From assembly GCA_014621425.1 (NCBI GenBank), contig JAANBB010000328.1, forward strand, positions 2,640 through 46,759: a DNA stretch of 44,120 nt, read 5' to 3'. The notes beneath the pieces are model-generated. The model ran no database searches, was not told the origin of the DNA, and worked only from the letters and a program-made list of their open reading frames with translations. The DNA comes from Cylindrodendrum hubeiense. Taxonomy: Eukaryota; Ascomycota; Sordariomycetes; Hypocreales; Nectriaceae. Within the stretch, counting starts at the first letter, position 1, and each line of letters starts with the position of its first letter. The translations under genes and the position numbers were made by a program. This document shows, piece by piece, positions 1 through 9,258 of this stretch.

Positions 1-743
1 CNNATTNGTNNTANAACGCTGCATCGTGGGCTTCCTCAAAAGGCGTCGGTTCTCCATACCTTTAGGTTGCCGGTCCAGCCACAGAGAGGGGGACCATGGG
101 GGCCACGGGGGCGCGTGCATTGATAGCGACTCGTCAACCCACCCGCCACTGGTTCGCTGTATCAGTCCATCGATCCCGTTGCCCCGCGGCTGGTGCGCCC
201 AGGGTGACGACAATTGCATCTTGCGGGGGGTGGGTAGCCGGCGCTACCTTGAGTGATCCCGGTCTATCCCGCTCCGGCTCGTCGTGCGGAGGAGGCGTGA
301 GTCCATTGTCCCAACCGGGTGGTTGAAGCACAACGCCATTCTGCTTGTTGCCGAGTCCACTCAATTCGTCACATTCTCTTGGAGTGGACGCACTGCGACG
401 ACGCTTTTGGGCAAAGTCGCCCCGCCGCCAGGTGCTCCCAGTGAGGGGAGTGCTGAATATATCCCGCCGCCATGTTTCCAGTCAAATCGTCACGATGTTC
501 AATCACATCATTCGGATCGTACGTGTGCATTAGCCCATTGGTTGATAGGCTTGATAAGAGCCGCGGGTTTCGGAAAGTCGCTCGCTCCACAATGGGGCGT
601 GCAGGTACGGTTCCGACGGATCTTCAACCCCCAGATTCGGCAAGTACAGTCTGGTGATAGTATCGACAATGCCCAACTCGAGTTGTGTGTTGTGGCTATG
701 ACCAAGGGTCTGCAAACCCTGGACAACCGAACCTCCGTATCCA
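1..743. other. contig-edge region downstream of top3, no gene seen
   Basis: The first 15 bases contain several N calls, which fits a contig end. The rest lies downstream of the top3 stop codon and probably includes its 3' UTR. Short open frames exist on both strands, but none has a recognisable domain, a plausible splice pattern or low-complexity structure typical of a real fungal protein. I see no RNA gene or repeat here. Confidence 0.5.
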
Positions 744-3023
744 TCAGCCCCCAGGTCGTGCAAAGACAAATTCACGGCATGCCTAATTCAGACCAGTCAG
801 TGATGTAGCACATTTTGTGTGCCTTAGACCAAGAACTTACCGCTCGCAGAACATCCAGTCTCTCTTGCGTCTGCATGAACACATGGCGGTACTGAGCGAT
901 GCTCTCTCGAAGCACTACCTCCTTGCTCGTACGACCTTCGCATATTGCCTTCATCTTCAATTCCATCTCCTTGCGTAGGAATGGTTTGCCGAGACTCGTC
1001 TCGAAATTCATTCGATCGAAGCCCAAAATGAGTGCCACCCCCAGTTGCGTAGGCACGAATACTTGCACGCCCCTCTGGCTCCCGGCTGACGAAGCTCCTC
1101 CTCGCCCTCGCCCACCTCTGCTGCCCCGTCCACCCCGTCCACCCCGTCCTCGGCCTCCTCGGGCAGGCGGGGCGTTGCCCGGCTCCTCATCGGCTGCTGA
1201 TGCCTGACCTGATCTATCAATTGTCGCGACGTATTCCCTGTCTTGAATCTTTTGGATGTGCTCGGCCATGGTTGCGTCGGTACCAATCCCATTGGCATCC
1301 ATGAGGGAAATTAAATCAGCCTCGGTGAGATAGCCAGGCGGTGATGTTTTCCCTTCAGCCATCAGAGCCTCGGTCGGTTGGAACCGTTCCCCCACTGTGA
1401 ACTTTGGGAGCTCGACCGAGTTATTCCAACTCTCGTAGACGAAAACGTCAAGATAATTCCTCTCCAAGACAATTACTCCGTGGGCGCTGAAGATCTCTTC
1501 TCCATATTCGAGGTTGACATCACTTGCCATGCCCTTGGCGTCGTCTGAGCAGCAGGCCAGGAAACGTCGAACAACGTACTCATAGAGGCGGCCCTCGTCG
1601 AATGTCAGCACGCTTGGTGCGGCATAGGTGATTGGGTGGATAGGCGGATGGGCCTTGTCATCATGCCTGCCTTCCCTTGGTTGTTGGAAATTCCCGTCCA
1701 CGAGGGCTTGTGAAAATTGTCCCCATCTTTGGTCGGGTGTCTGCTTCTGGACAAGAGCTCTGAGATTCATGCCCTTATCAAAACGGTCTGTTTCGGTTCT
1801 CGGATAGCTTATAAACCCCTTGTTGTAGAGTCCCTCAGCAATGGTCATGGCCTGCTGACCAGTCATACGCAGGAGTCTTGTCGCTGCTTTTTGTAACTCG
1901 ACAGTTGTAAGGGGTAAGGGCTTAAATTTCCGGGTTGGTTTCTCCTGGACCTTAGTTACTGTAGCAGTCTTGGCTGAGAGACATCTCTCATATAAAATGA
2001 CTGTTGACATTCGATCGAAGAGATGATTGCGCTGCCAAAGAAAATTGACCTTCTTGCTGTCTCGGTTGTGCATCATCTTGATGCTCCAAAACGGTTCTGG
2101 TACAAAATTCTTCACGCGGAAGTACCGGTCGACGACAAAGCCGAGGGTTGGAAATTGGCATGACCCTTTTCTGTCGTTAGCATATGCCTGGCAGGCTTGT
2201 ATTGAAGCACTCACCGTAGCTCAGAGTCAGATTCTCCATCGGCCCACCCAGGGGTCTCAGGCTATTCGTGATAAATCGAGTGAAGGCATAGCCGATGCGA
2301 AGATCCAACTCGATCCTAGTAGAAACAGCGTCGACTTGTTTTTCGTCCAAGTTTGCCAAACTTCTGGCTGCCGAGAGAACATGCCTGTCATACACTTTCA
2401 GTTGGAGTTGGGAAACACGACAGGATATGGTTCAGGGGTTACACACGCTCGTTCAATGTTGCTGAACCTGGCACGCTTGACCTGGATGTCTGCGTTTCCT
2501 GCTTGCGCGGCTGTGACAATCTCGTGGCCAATGTGCTCGCCTTCGCGATCACAATCAGTCCAGATGACTAAGAGTCGGGCATACCGAGCCTGGGATTCCA
2601 GATTTTTGGCAATTGATTTTTTATCCTATATGCGGTCAGCTTGAATCAATGTTGCCGGGGGGGTGTTCTTGCTCACATCATGGACACTCGTCACTACCGG
2701 TGCCCTGAAGAGCGACTCTGGCGGAGGATGGCTCCAGTTCTTGTATTCGGGTGTGAATTCGACGTTGGTCAAGTGGCCTGTGACGCATGTCATGGTTACG
2801 GAACATTGTCCCCATGGCGCTCCAAAGTCGAAGTCGAACGAGTAGTTCTTGATGTACTGGTTCCGTGTGTTGTGCTGGCGAGTAGGGTCAGCATGTGTTT
2901 GGTAGGTGGGTGAGTTGAACAATCTGAGTGGGCCGGGCTCACCGTCTGATGCGAGCCGCCGGAGAGATGGCCAGCAACGGCCTTTGAGATGGACGGCTTC
3001 TCAGCCACGCACAAGACTCTCAT
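744..3023 (-). CDS. top3: DNA topoisomerase III (type IA), six exons
   Basis: Type IA topoisomerase that passes single DNA strands and, with a RecQ helicase and Rmi1, dissolves recombination intermediates in the nucleus. Spliced product is 663 residues. Introns are 2942-2875, 2676-2626, 2446-2385, 2214-2166 and 840-783. The Toprim domain opens with MRVLCVAEKPSISKAVAGHL and carries the acidic TDCDREGEHIG motif. The catalytic tyrosine is Tyr330 in GFISYPRTETDRF, and GIGTDATMAEHIQKIQDREY is the usual type IA signature. An RGG-rich insert lies at about residues 541-570, inside the core and just before VFVPTQLGVALILGFD. There is no C-terminal zinc finger, as in yeast Top3. ATG at 3023 is the only ATG start, since upstream in-frame sequence offers only GTG. 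An in-frame TAG at 2628-2626 lies at the end of an intron and is spliced out. The last exon is only 39 nt and is the least certain part. Confidence 0.95.
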
Positions 3024-3654
3024 GTTTGCATCCGTGTGTGTATCGAGGTTAAGGATGTGGGATCTGGTCACGGAAATGTGGCCTTAGGCGCAACCCATCA
3101 GAGTTGAGGCAGGCACAGCACAGTGAAGGGTGTAGACGCGACAAAGGTCTTCCAAACTACCACGAGCAATCGCGTATCGACTTTATCATGCTGTTTCCCT
3201 AGATTCCTCTCAACACAATAATCTCGATGTCCCAATCCACCCGGCTTGGCTGTCTATGGCGGGGCATTGACTGTCCTGGAGGGTGACGTTCACGTTGTCG
3301 ATGAGGAAAAGTCAGCACGCGTCGTAAACGAGGTCCCAACGTGAATTTTAGTGAGGCACCGTTGGCGGTCGTCCAGCGATGTTCAGGCGGGTCCCGGCAC
3401 TGGACCACCAGCCACAGCGGCTCCATCCGCTGGCGAGGCGATCGCTCCCCAGCGACTGTCCCCTAACCCCACAGCCTATGCCACAGCGGCGTCCAGGCGG
3501 GGCTAAGCTTAATAACGTGGCGCTTGTCCCTTTGCTTCGGCAGATCGAATCGATGACGTTGCAGCCATCGGCTTTTCATACCCTCACCAACAGGCATTGC
3601 AACCACCTCCAACAATCCGCATCAGCTCACTGTCTGCATCAGTACGCTCTCACC
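3024..3654. promoter_or_regulatory. divergent spacer between top3 and the DUF1295 gene
   Basis: Both flanking genes start outward from this 631-bp spacer, so it should hold both promoters. No clear TATA box is visible. From the ATG at 3379 the right part is open in frame with the DUF1295 protein for 92 codons, so part of it could be coding (see findings). Confidence 0.5.
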
Positions 3655-4886
3655 ATGGCTCTTCCACTCCTCAAGTCCCTCGAGGACTGTGGTGATTTCT
3701 CCAAAACAGTCGAGCTCTTTCTGCCCCAGCTCTATGCCCTGCCGAGCCAGATCCTCCAAAACATTGGCAGCCCAACAGCCCTCGCGCAACTTTACATCGA
3801 TACCAACCCGCTTGTCTCGGCATTTGCAGCCTCTCTGGCTTGGGGTTTCATTTTCCTCGTCGTCTCTGAGATCAACCGAAACTGGTCTCAGGTTGATCGC
3901 ATGTGGAGTCTCCTCCCCAATCTCTACATCGTTCACATTGCCGTTTGGGCTCGCCTTGCTGGTATATCGCACGCTCGTGTCGATCTCATCGCCATCTTCA
4001 GCACCGCTTGGAGTGTAAGATTGCCTACAGATTTCCTCCCTTGGGTTTTACTAACTGGCTACTTGCAGTGTCGATTGACATACAATTATTGGCGAAAGGG
4101 TGGGTATAATATTGGATCTGAGGACTATAGGTGGTGAGTTCCCCCCCTTCTGTCCCAATGGGACGCACCGCTTATTTTCTGCAGGGCAATTGTCAAGAGC
4201 CACGTGCCTGGGTTCATCTTCTTCATTCTCAACGTTACATTCATCTCTTTTATCCAGAGCGTTCTACTCTTTGCCATCTCAGCTGTCCCAGCATATACCA
4301 TCCTACTCTCCACCCAGTTTGAGAGCGAGATCACAACGGCTGATGTCTGTTATCTTGTTGTGGAGCTTGCCTTGGTTCTCAGCGAGTGGATCAGCGATGG
4401 CCAGCAGTGGAGTAAGTACCTATCTACATCGTTCCTATCACGGTCGACTAACTCAGGTAACCAGCCTACCAAACTGCCAAGCATCAGTACTTGAAGGATG
4501 CGCAACTACCCAAGGGCTTCAGCCAGGTTGAACTTGACCGAGGTTTTATAACCTCGGGATTGTGGGCCTACAGCAGACACCCTAATTTCTTCGCCGAGCA
4601 GATGATCTGGTTTGTCCTCTACCAGTGGAGCTGCTTCGCCACCAACAACCTTTTCAGCTGGACATTTTCTGGATCGGGCTTCCTGATCCTGCTCTTCCAG
4701 GGCTCGACGTGGCTAACTGAGTTGATCACTACTGGCAAATACTCTGAGTACTCGGTGTACCAGAGGAATGTTGGCATGTTTTTTCCAACTTCGATTTGGG
4801 GATATCGAACTCCGCAGCCGAAGATCATCAAAACGAGCGAGTTGAACAAGCATCAGCAAGAGAAGGAGACGAAGAAACAGAAGTAG
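3655..4886 (+). CDS. DUF1295 / steroid 5-alpha-reductase-like ER membrane protein
   Basis: Multi-pass membrane protein of the DUF1295 family, related by fold to steroid 5-alpha-reductases and isoprenylcysteine methyltransferases; the substrate is unknown. Four exons give 357 residues; introns are 4015-4068, 4134-4184 and 4412-4464, two with TACTAAC/GACTAAC branch sites. The family signature is YSRHPNFFAEQMIW from Tyr253, where close members read YSRHPNYF. It is preceded by RLTYNYWRKGGY near the middle, and several hydrophobic stretches flank both. The C-terminus is lysine-rich and ends KKQK, which fits the KKXX dilysine ER-retrieval signal, so an ER location is inferred. The ATG at 3655 was chosen because it begins a conserved-looking N-terminus; an in-frame ATG at 3379 would add 92 Arg/Pro-rich residues. 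It converges on the pho13-like gene 197 bp away. Confidence 0.9.
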
Positions 4887-5083
4887 AGCCGCTTTAAACG
4901 AGCGAGCTCTTCATAATTATCCGTCATTTTAGTGGCGTTTGGGTCAAGAGGCGTGTTTCGCGGGAAGAATGCAAAGAAGGAATTGGCGCTTGGCTAGATT
5001 TAACAGGGGAGCGATGATTAGATGCTGGACGAGTATATTTCAGGTATCCGCAAGGTCTAGAAGTCTATAGAGTCTAATCTACC

Positions 5084-6152
5084 TCAAGCGCCCAGAAGGT
5101 CGCTCAGTTTATCAGCATAAAACGATGGAACAGCAATGGGGTTCTCCGTCTCCCAGTCCGCCTTCTGGTTCACACCTGTCGCGACATGCAGGGTACCGCC
5201 TAGCTTTCCCTCGACACCGAACTTGATGTCAGTGTTCAGTCGGTCACCAATCATACAGGTCCGGGCCCTGTCTAGTTGGAACTTGCCCTCGACTGCGTCC
5301 ATCATGGCCTGGCTTGGCTTGCCCAGGGCCAGGGGCTCCTGACCCGAGGCGTAGACCAGAGGAACATGCACCGACCCGGCGCCAAGGAAGAAGTCGTGGT
5401 GCATGGGCAAGGTAGAGTCGACGTTGGTGGCGAGGAAGATGGCTCCACGCTTAAGGTAATGCAGACCCACGGCGAGCTTGAGGTAGTTGATGTGGAAGTC
5501 AAGGCCACACAGGACGACGCCAACATCGTCGTCCAACATGGAGCCGTCAGCGATGGCCTTGAAGTCCTCTGGAGAGATGTCCCGTCGGTAGGTAGGGTCC
5601 GTACCACCGATGTAGGGAACACCCTCGGAGTCGAGTTCTTCCTCGATGCCAGCCTCTCCGATGATGTAAACCTTGTTCTTATCCTCGTGGAGTTTAAGAA
5701 TACGGGAGATGTAGATAGCGGCTGAGTAGCTGGAACCGAAGATGTCATCGACCTCGCTGGGGATTCCCAGCTTGATGAGCTTCTTACGGTACTCGGAGCG
5801 GGACTTGGTCGAGTTGTTGGTCACGAAGACGGTTCTCTTTCCTTCGGTTTTGTGAGTGCTGGTCCTGTGATGGCGCTGGGCTCACTCAACCTTTTGATCT
5901 CAGGAGGGCGATGGTTTCGGGAATACCCTCGAATATGTGATCACCCGACCATAGAACACCTGTACATTTGAGCTTCGTTCCTCTCTTTTGTGCACAGAAG
6001 ACATACCATCGCAGTCGAAGAGGAATGTCTGTCAAGGATGTCAGCATTGAGGACTATCGACTGCAGATGACTAAATAACTCACATCGAACTTGTCAATGA
6101 ACTCGGTGATGGCGGCGGAGTCACCAGTGAGGTACTTGGGTGTCGTAGCCAT
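5084..6152 (-). CDS. pho13: HAD phosphatase, Pho13 / phosphoglycolate phosphatase type
   Basis: Haloacid-dehalogenase phosphatase of the 4-nitrophenylphosphatase/phosphoglycolate phosphatase group, which removes phosphate from small metabolites such as 2-phosphoglycolate and side products of glycolysis. Four exons give 305 residues, the usual family size; introns are 6083-6029, 6006-5960 and 5890-5842. Motif I is FLFDCDGVLWSGD with nucleophile Asp28 and acid/base Asp30. Motif II is in VFVTNNSTKSR. Motif IV is MIGDRLNTDIKFG with Asp253 and Asp258. The cap domain sits between them. Exon 2 is only 22 nt and encodes the heart of motif I. The ATG at 6152 gives the normal family N-terminus, but the frame is open to another ATG at 6275, adding 41 basic residues. 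Confidence 0.95.
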
Positions 6153-7455
6153 ATTGCGATAGCCGGGACGAGGAATCGTCCGTTTGTGAATTGATTGATC
6201 CTTGGTGAGAGGTGATGATGAGGGATGAAGGTCAATTGCTGTCCTCTGTTTGCGGAGGTCGGCAGGCTTAGTCATTAGTTGGGCTCAAGTGCTTATATGC
6301 TTTGAGGAATGACACGAATAAGCCAGCCTCTTTGGGATGCCACGACACTCTAATTGGAAGACACGAAGCTAAACCGACGAGAGATATCTTCTTGACCAAT
6401 GAAACACGTCATTGGTCCTGTCGGGTAGCGATAATGGTGATATCGTCAGAGTCACAGCCTGCGAGTATAGGGTAAGTGATGGCCTAATCTGGTGGTTAGG
6501 CGGCTAAGTCATCCCCGCTGACATCAAATCCATGGGCTTGGGAACTAATTAACCTCAACAGAAAATCGATCGGATAAAAGCAGGCTCTGAACTGATCTCA
6601 CATGTGAAAAATTACCTTCAACCCGGGCAGTTTGTCGGAAAGGGTGGTCTACTTCTCCCGAGAGCAGCATGTTTGCCCGAAGAGGTTTCACCAGGGCGTT
6701 CGGCGAAGCTAGAGGCCGTCTAACGGCGTAAATGTCATTGGCCAGTGGCCGGGACCCGGCATGACAGCCTGCAGATAATGGCAAGCCTCAGTTGTCAGAT
6801 GCAAATTCTCACGGCTTTACGGCGTATCACGATGCAAATCACATCCGGGGACGAGGATGATCCCCCGTTCGCCCGCCCCCTCCATCCGTCAGGCTGAGGA
6901 TGGGAGTTTCGCGCTCACCGAATAAGCAGAAAGTACACACCGCCCGACGATGCCCGTATCTGCCCGCGTCGGGGTGGGGGGTTGAGGTGTCAAGTGTTGT
7001 AGGAGGTGGAGTCTCTGGACCCTGAACTCGAGAGGCTAAGGCCAGGTCGGAAGGGTGGGAGGCGACCGAAGCTGCCGCTAAGCTGGATACCCTGACGTCT
7101 TTATTAACAGCGTGAGCTCATTATAAATTCCGCGGACATCCTCTCGCATCTCGTGCGCCTGCAGCTCTATCTTGATACCGGCACCATCCTAGCTTGTCTT
7201 CCTTCCGCAGACGTGGCTTGACAGGTTGTACACGGTGGGCACGCGACACATCACAGTAGCCGCAAGTTTTGCTGTACCTGGCCGAACTGCTTTCTCATCC
7301 TCTGACGCCAAACAAAATTCTCACTCTTCGCTCCTCGCTCCTCTCTCCTCGCCCCTCGCTCTTCTCCCTTGACACCACCCAACAACCCTGATAGCAGACC
7401 CTTTCGACAGAAACCAACTCCTCCATCTAACCTCTCTTGTTTCCTTCAACTCAAG
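6153..7455. promoter_or_regulatory. 1.3-kb divergent spacer between pho13 and the 141-aa gene
   Basis: No gene is supported here. The left end may hold an alternative pho13 start (ATG 6275). The centre is GC-rich with C- and G-runs around 6860-6980. The right end has a TATA-like site and a pyrimidine-rich leader just upstream of the small gene, which looks like the promoter of a well-expressed fungal gene. Confidence 0.5.
7122..7128 (+). promoter_or_regulatory. TATA-like box upstream of the 141-aa gene
   Basis: TATAAAT lies 334 bp before the ATG at 7456. It is followed by a strongly pyrimidine-rich tract at about 7316-7371 made of repeated CTCCTCGCT-like words, a common feature next to transcription starts of highly expressed filamentous-fungal genes. 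The assignment rests on position only. Confidence 0.4.
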
Positions 7456-7881
7456 ATGGATACTCCCGTCACCAACCAAGTCCCCTCGGACGCTATGTCG
7501 TCAAACTCCAGCACCTCCAGCTTCTTCTCCAACACCACCGTCAGCAAGTCGCCCGTCCTAGAGACGACACCCTCGTCCACCCCAAGTCTGAAGTCCGAGG
7601 CCGACACCTGCGACACCTGCAAGATTGGCTCCCGGCCCGTCTCTCCTCTCCAGAAAGAATTTCCCAAACCATCCCAGGATGTCGATGTCAAGGCTATGCT
7701 GGAGCGACAGCCAGGTCGCTGGACCATCCAAGGCCAGATTGCTGCCAACCAGCAGCGACCTAAGCCTGCCCTGAGCGAGGAAGAGTTGAAACAGAGACGA
7801 GTGCGAGACTTCGAGGCCGCAAAGAAGGATCTTCTCACTTTCCATGGCAACCTTCAGCCACCCGGCCACGGATCCTGGTAG
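7456..7881 (+). CDS. small conserved-looking hypothetical protein, 141 aa
   Basis: Intronless frame of 141 residues with no family I can name. The first third is Ser/Thr-rich and probably disordered. A CDTCK pair of cysteines follows at about residue 52. The C-terminal half looks structured, with MLERQPGRWTIQGQIAANQQ and then a charged helix LSEEELKQRRVRDFEAAKKD. No signal peptide or membrane segment is present, so it should be cytosolic or nuclear. The ATG at 7456 is the first one after the pyrimidine-rich leader; the frame is open further upstream but without an ATG. The TATA-like site and CT-rich leader argue that it is a real, expressed gene. It converges on the TMEM205-like gene 273 bp downstream. 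Confidence 0.75.
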   Translation: MDTPVTNQVPSDAMSSNSSTSSFFSNTTVSKSPVLETTPSSTPSLKSEADTCDTCKIGSRPVSPLQKEFPKPSQDVDVKAMLERQPGRWTIQGQIAANQQRPKPALSEEELKQRRVRDFEAAKKDLLTFHGNLQPPGHGSW

Positions 7882-8154
7882 ATTTGGACCATTGGTCTCT
7901 TCAGCCCCTAACCGAACTACGGGTTGGGGCTGCACATACTGAGTTAAGCCGGCGCATTGAGAACCTGGAGGTTATACCTATTGTTGTACGGATAATGAAT
8001 CTACGATTGAACGAGGCCCGATGATGGACGGCCATGGCTGGGGGAAAATGGACAAAGTTCTGGTACCACAAACAAATGAAGGCTGGGAAAATGAGTTGAG
8101 TGTTGCCAATTTGTATGCTGTATGATGAATAGCCATTGGAACAATAAGATTGCC

Positions 8155-8901
8155 CTAAGCAAGATCTGCAACAGACAGGACCCTGCCTCCCAGAGTGAAT
8201 CCGTACGCAACAGTCGCAAAGAAGGTCACAATGTTGATCAGAGAAGAAATTCCGTGAAGCATGCCAAACTTCTTGTTCAGGGCCTTCATCTCATCCGAGT
8301 GAGGGCCCTGGGAATACCAGTCCTTACCATCTCTCTTGGCTGGAAATTGGTTAGCATTCACATCGTCTAGCAGAACAAGGATTTGGAGACATACCCTGGC
8401 CACGTCGGTCCTTCATCGTCTTGGTCGTCGCGGGAAGGAGGATGGCGAGGTTGACAAAGCCAGTCAAGAACATGGTTGCGATGGGCGCAAGCGAGTGCCA
8501 GCGAGCAAAGTCGCTCAGCAGCCCAGAAATGCCAGAAGAAAGGCCAATCAACGAGTTACCTGGGAAAGTGAGGGCGATGATAACGGGCAAGGCTGTTTGC
8601 ATCCCGAAATAGATGGGGAAGAGTTGCTGCTGGATCGCCGAGAAGGCCGGGCGATCAACGGTCTTGAACATGACGATGCCATTGATGAATGTCTATCGAA
8701 TCGTGAGCAACCGGTCGATGGGCTGAGAGAAATGGGGAATGTGGGCTCTCACATGGAAAAACGACGTGCCCAGAAGGGTTCCGTAGCTGACAGAGGGTGA
8801 GTTATTGTCCGAGCGTGTGATGCAGTGCCAGCTGAGGTTGCTCACGAGATGATGTGGTACGGTGCCACCGAGAAAACAACTGCGCTGACGGTGCTCGCCA
8901 T
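8155..8901 (-). CDS. TMEM205-like (DUF4149) membrane protein
   Basis: Small integral membrane protein of the TMEM205/DUF4149 family, whose molecular role in fungi is not established. Four exons give 190 residues; introns are 8845-8787, 8752-8693 and 8394-8340. The family pattern is visible as SYGTLLGTSFFHTFINGIVM (residues 19-38), QQQLFPIYFG, and RWHSLAPIATMFLTGFVNLA. A polar loop with many Lys and Arg follows (residues 119-153), then a last hydrophobic segment at MLHGISSLINIVTFFATVAY. That gives about four membrane spans. The start ATG at 8901 is 357 bp from the divergent Ku80 start, so the two probably share a promoter region. Confidence 0.9.
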
Positions 8902-9258
8902 TGTGATGATTTGCTATAGTTCAGTAATGATACAAGAGGAACAAACAAGATAAATGGAGGATGGTGGAATGCTTTCGACAAGGCGGGCGGTGTTGCATCC
9001 GAGGCAGAGGTGAGGTCGGACATGTTTCCAACAGCGAGGTCACATGACCTCGTGACTTTAACGCGTCTCTTTGGCACGGGCTCATCTCACGGCTTTAGCT
9101 CATGGGGGCCTTCTGCCTAATTGAGGACCAGGATTCGCCATGAGAACACGACCATAGTGTGATTTCATTTAAAACACCAGACTCCCAGATACGAAGACGC
9201 CACTTATACTTGTCACCGATCGTCACACATCTTCAAGTTTTCCTATTTACAATTCAAG
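8902..9258. promoter_or_regulatory. bidirectional promoter region of the TMEM205-like gene and ku80
   Basis: This 357-bp spacer separates two outward-facing start codons. On the ku80 side there is an AT-rich word ATTTAAAAC at about 9166-9174 and a CA/CT-rich leader before the ATG. No specific factor site can be assigned. Confidence 0.5.

Noticed and set aside
2626..2628. In-frame TAG in the Toprim region of top3, suggesting a pseudogene
   Set aside because: It is the end of a good intron (GTGAGC donor at 2676, CTGAC branch, ATATAG acceptor). Removing it joins SVHD to DKKSIAKN and restores the normal family sequence.
3024..3071. Possible upstream start for Top3
   Set aside because: The upstream codon is GTG, not ATG, and the ATG at 3023 gives the usual family N-terminus.
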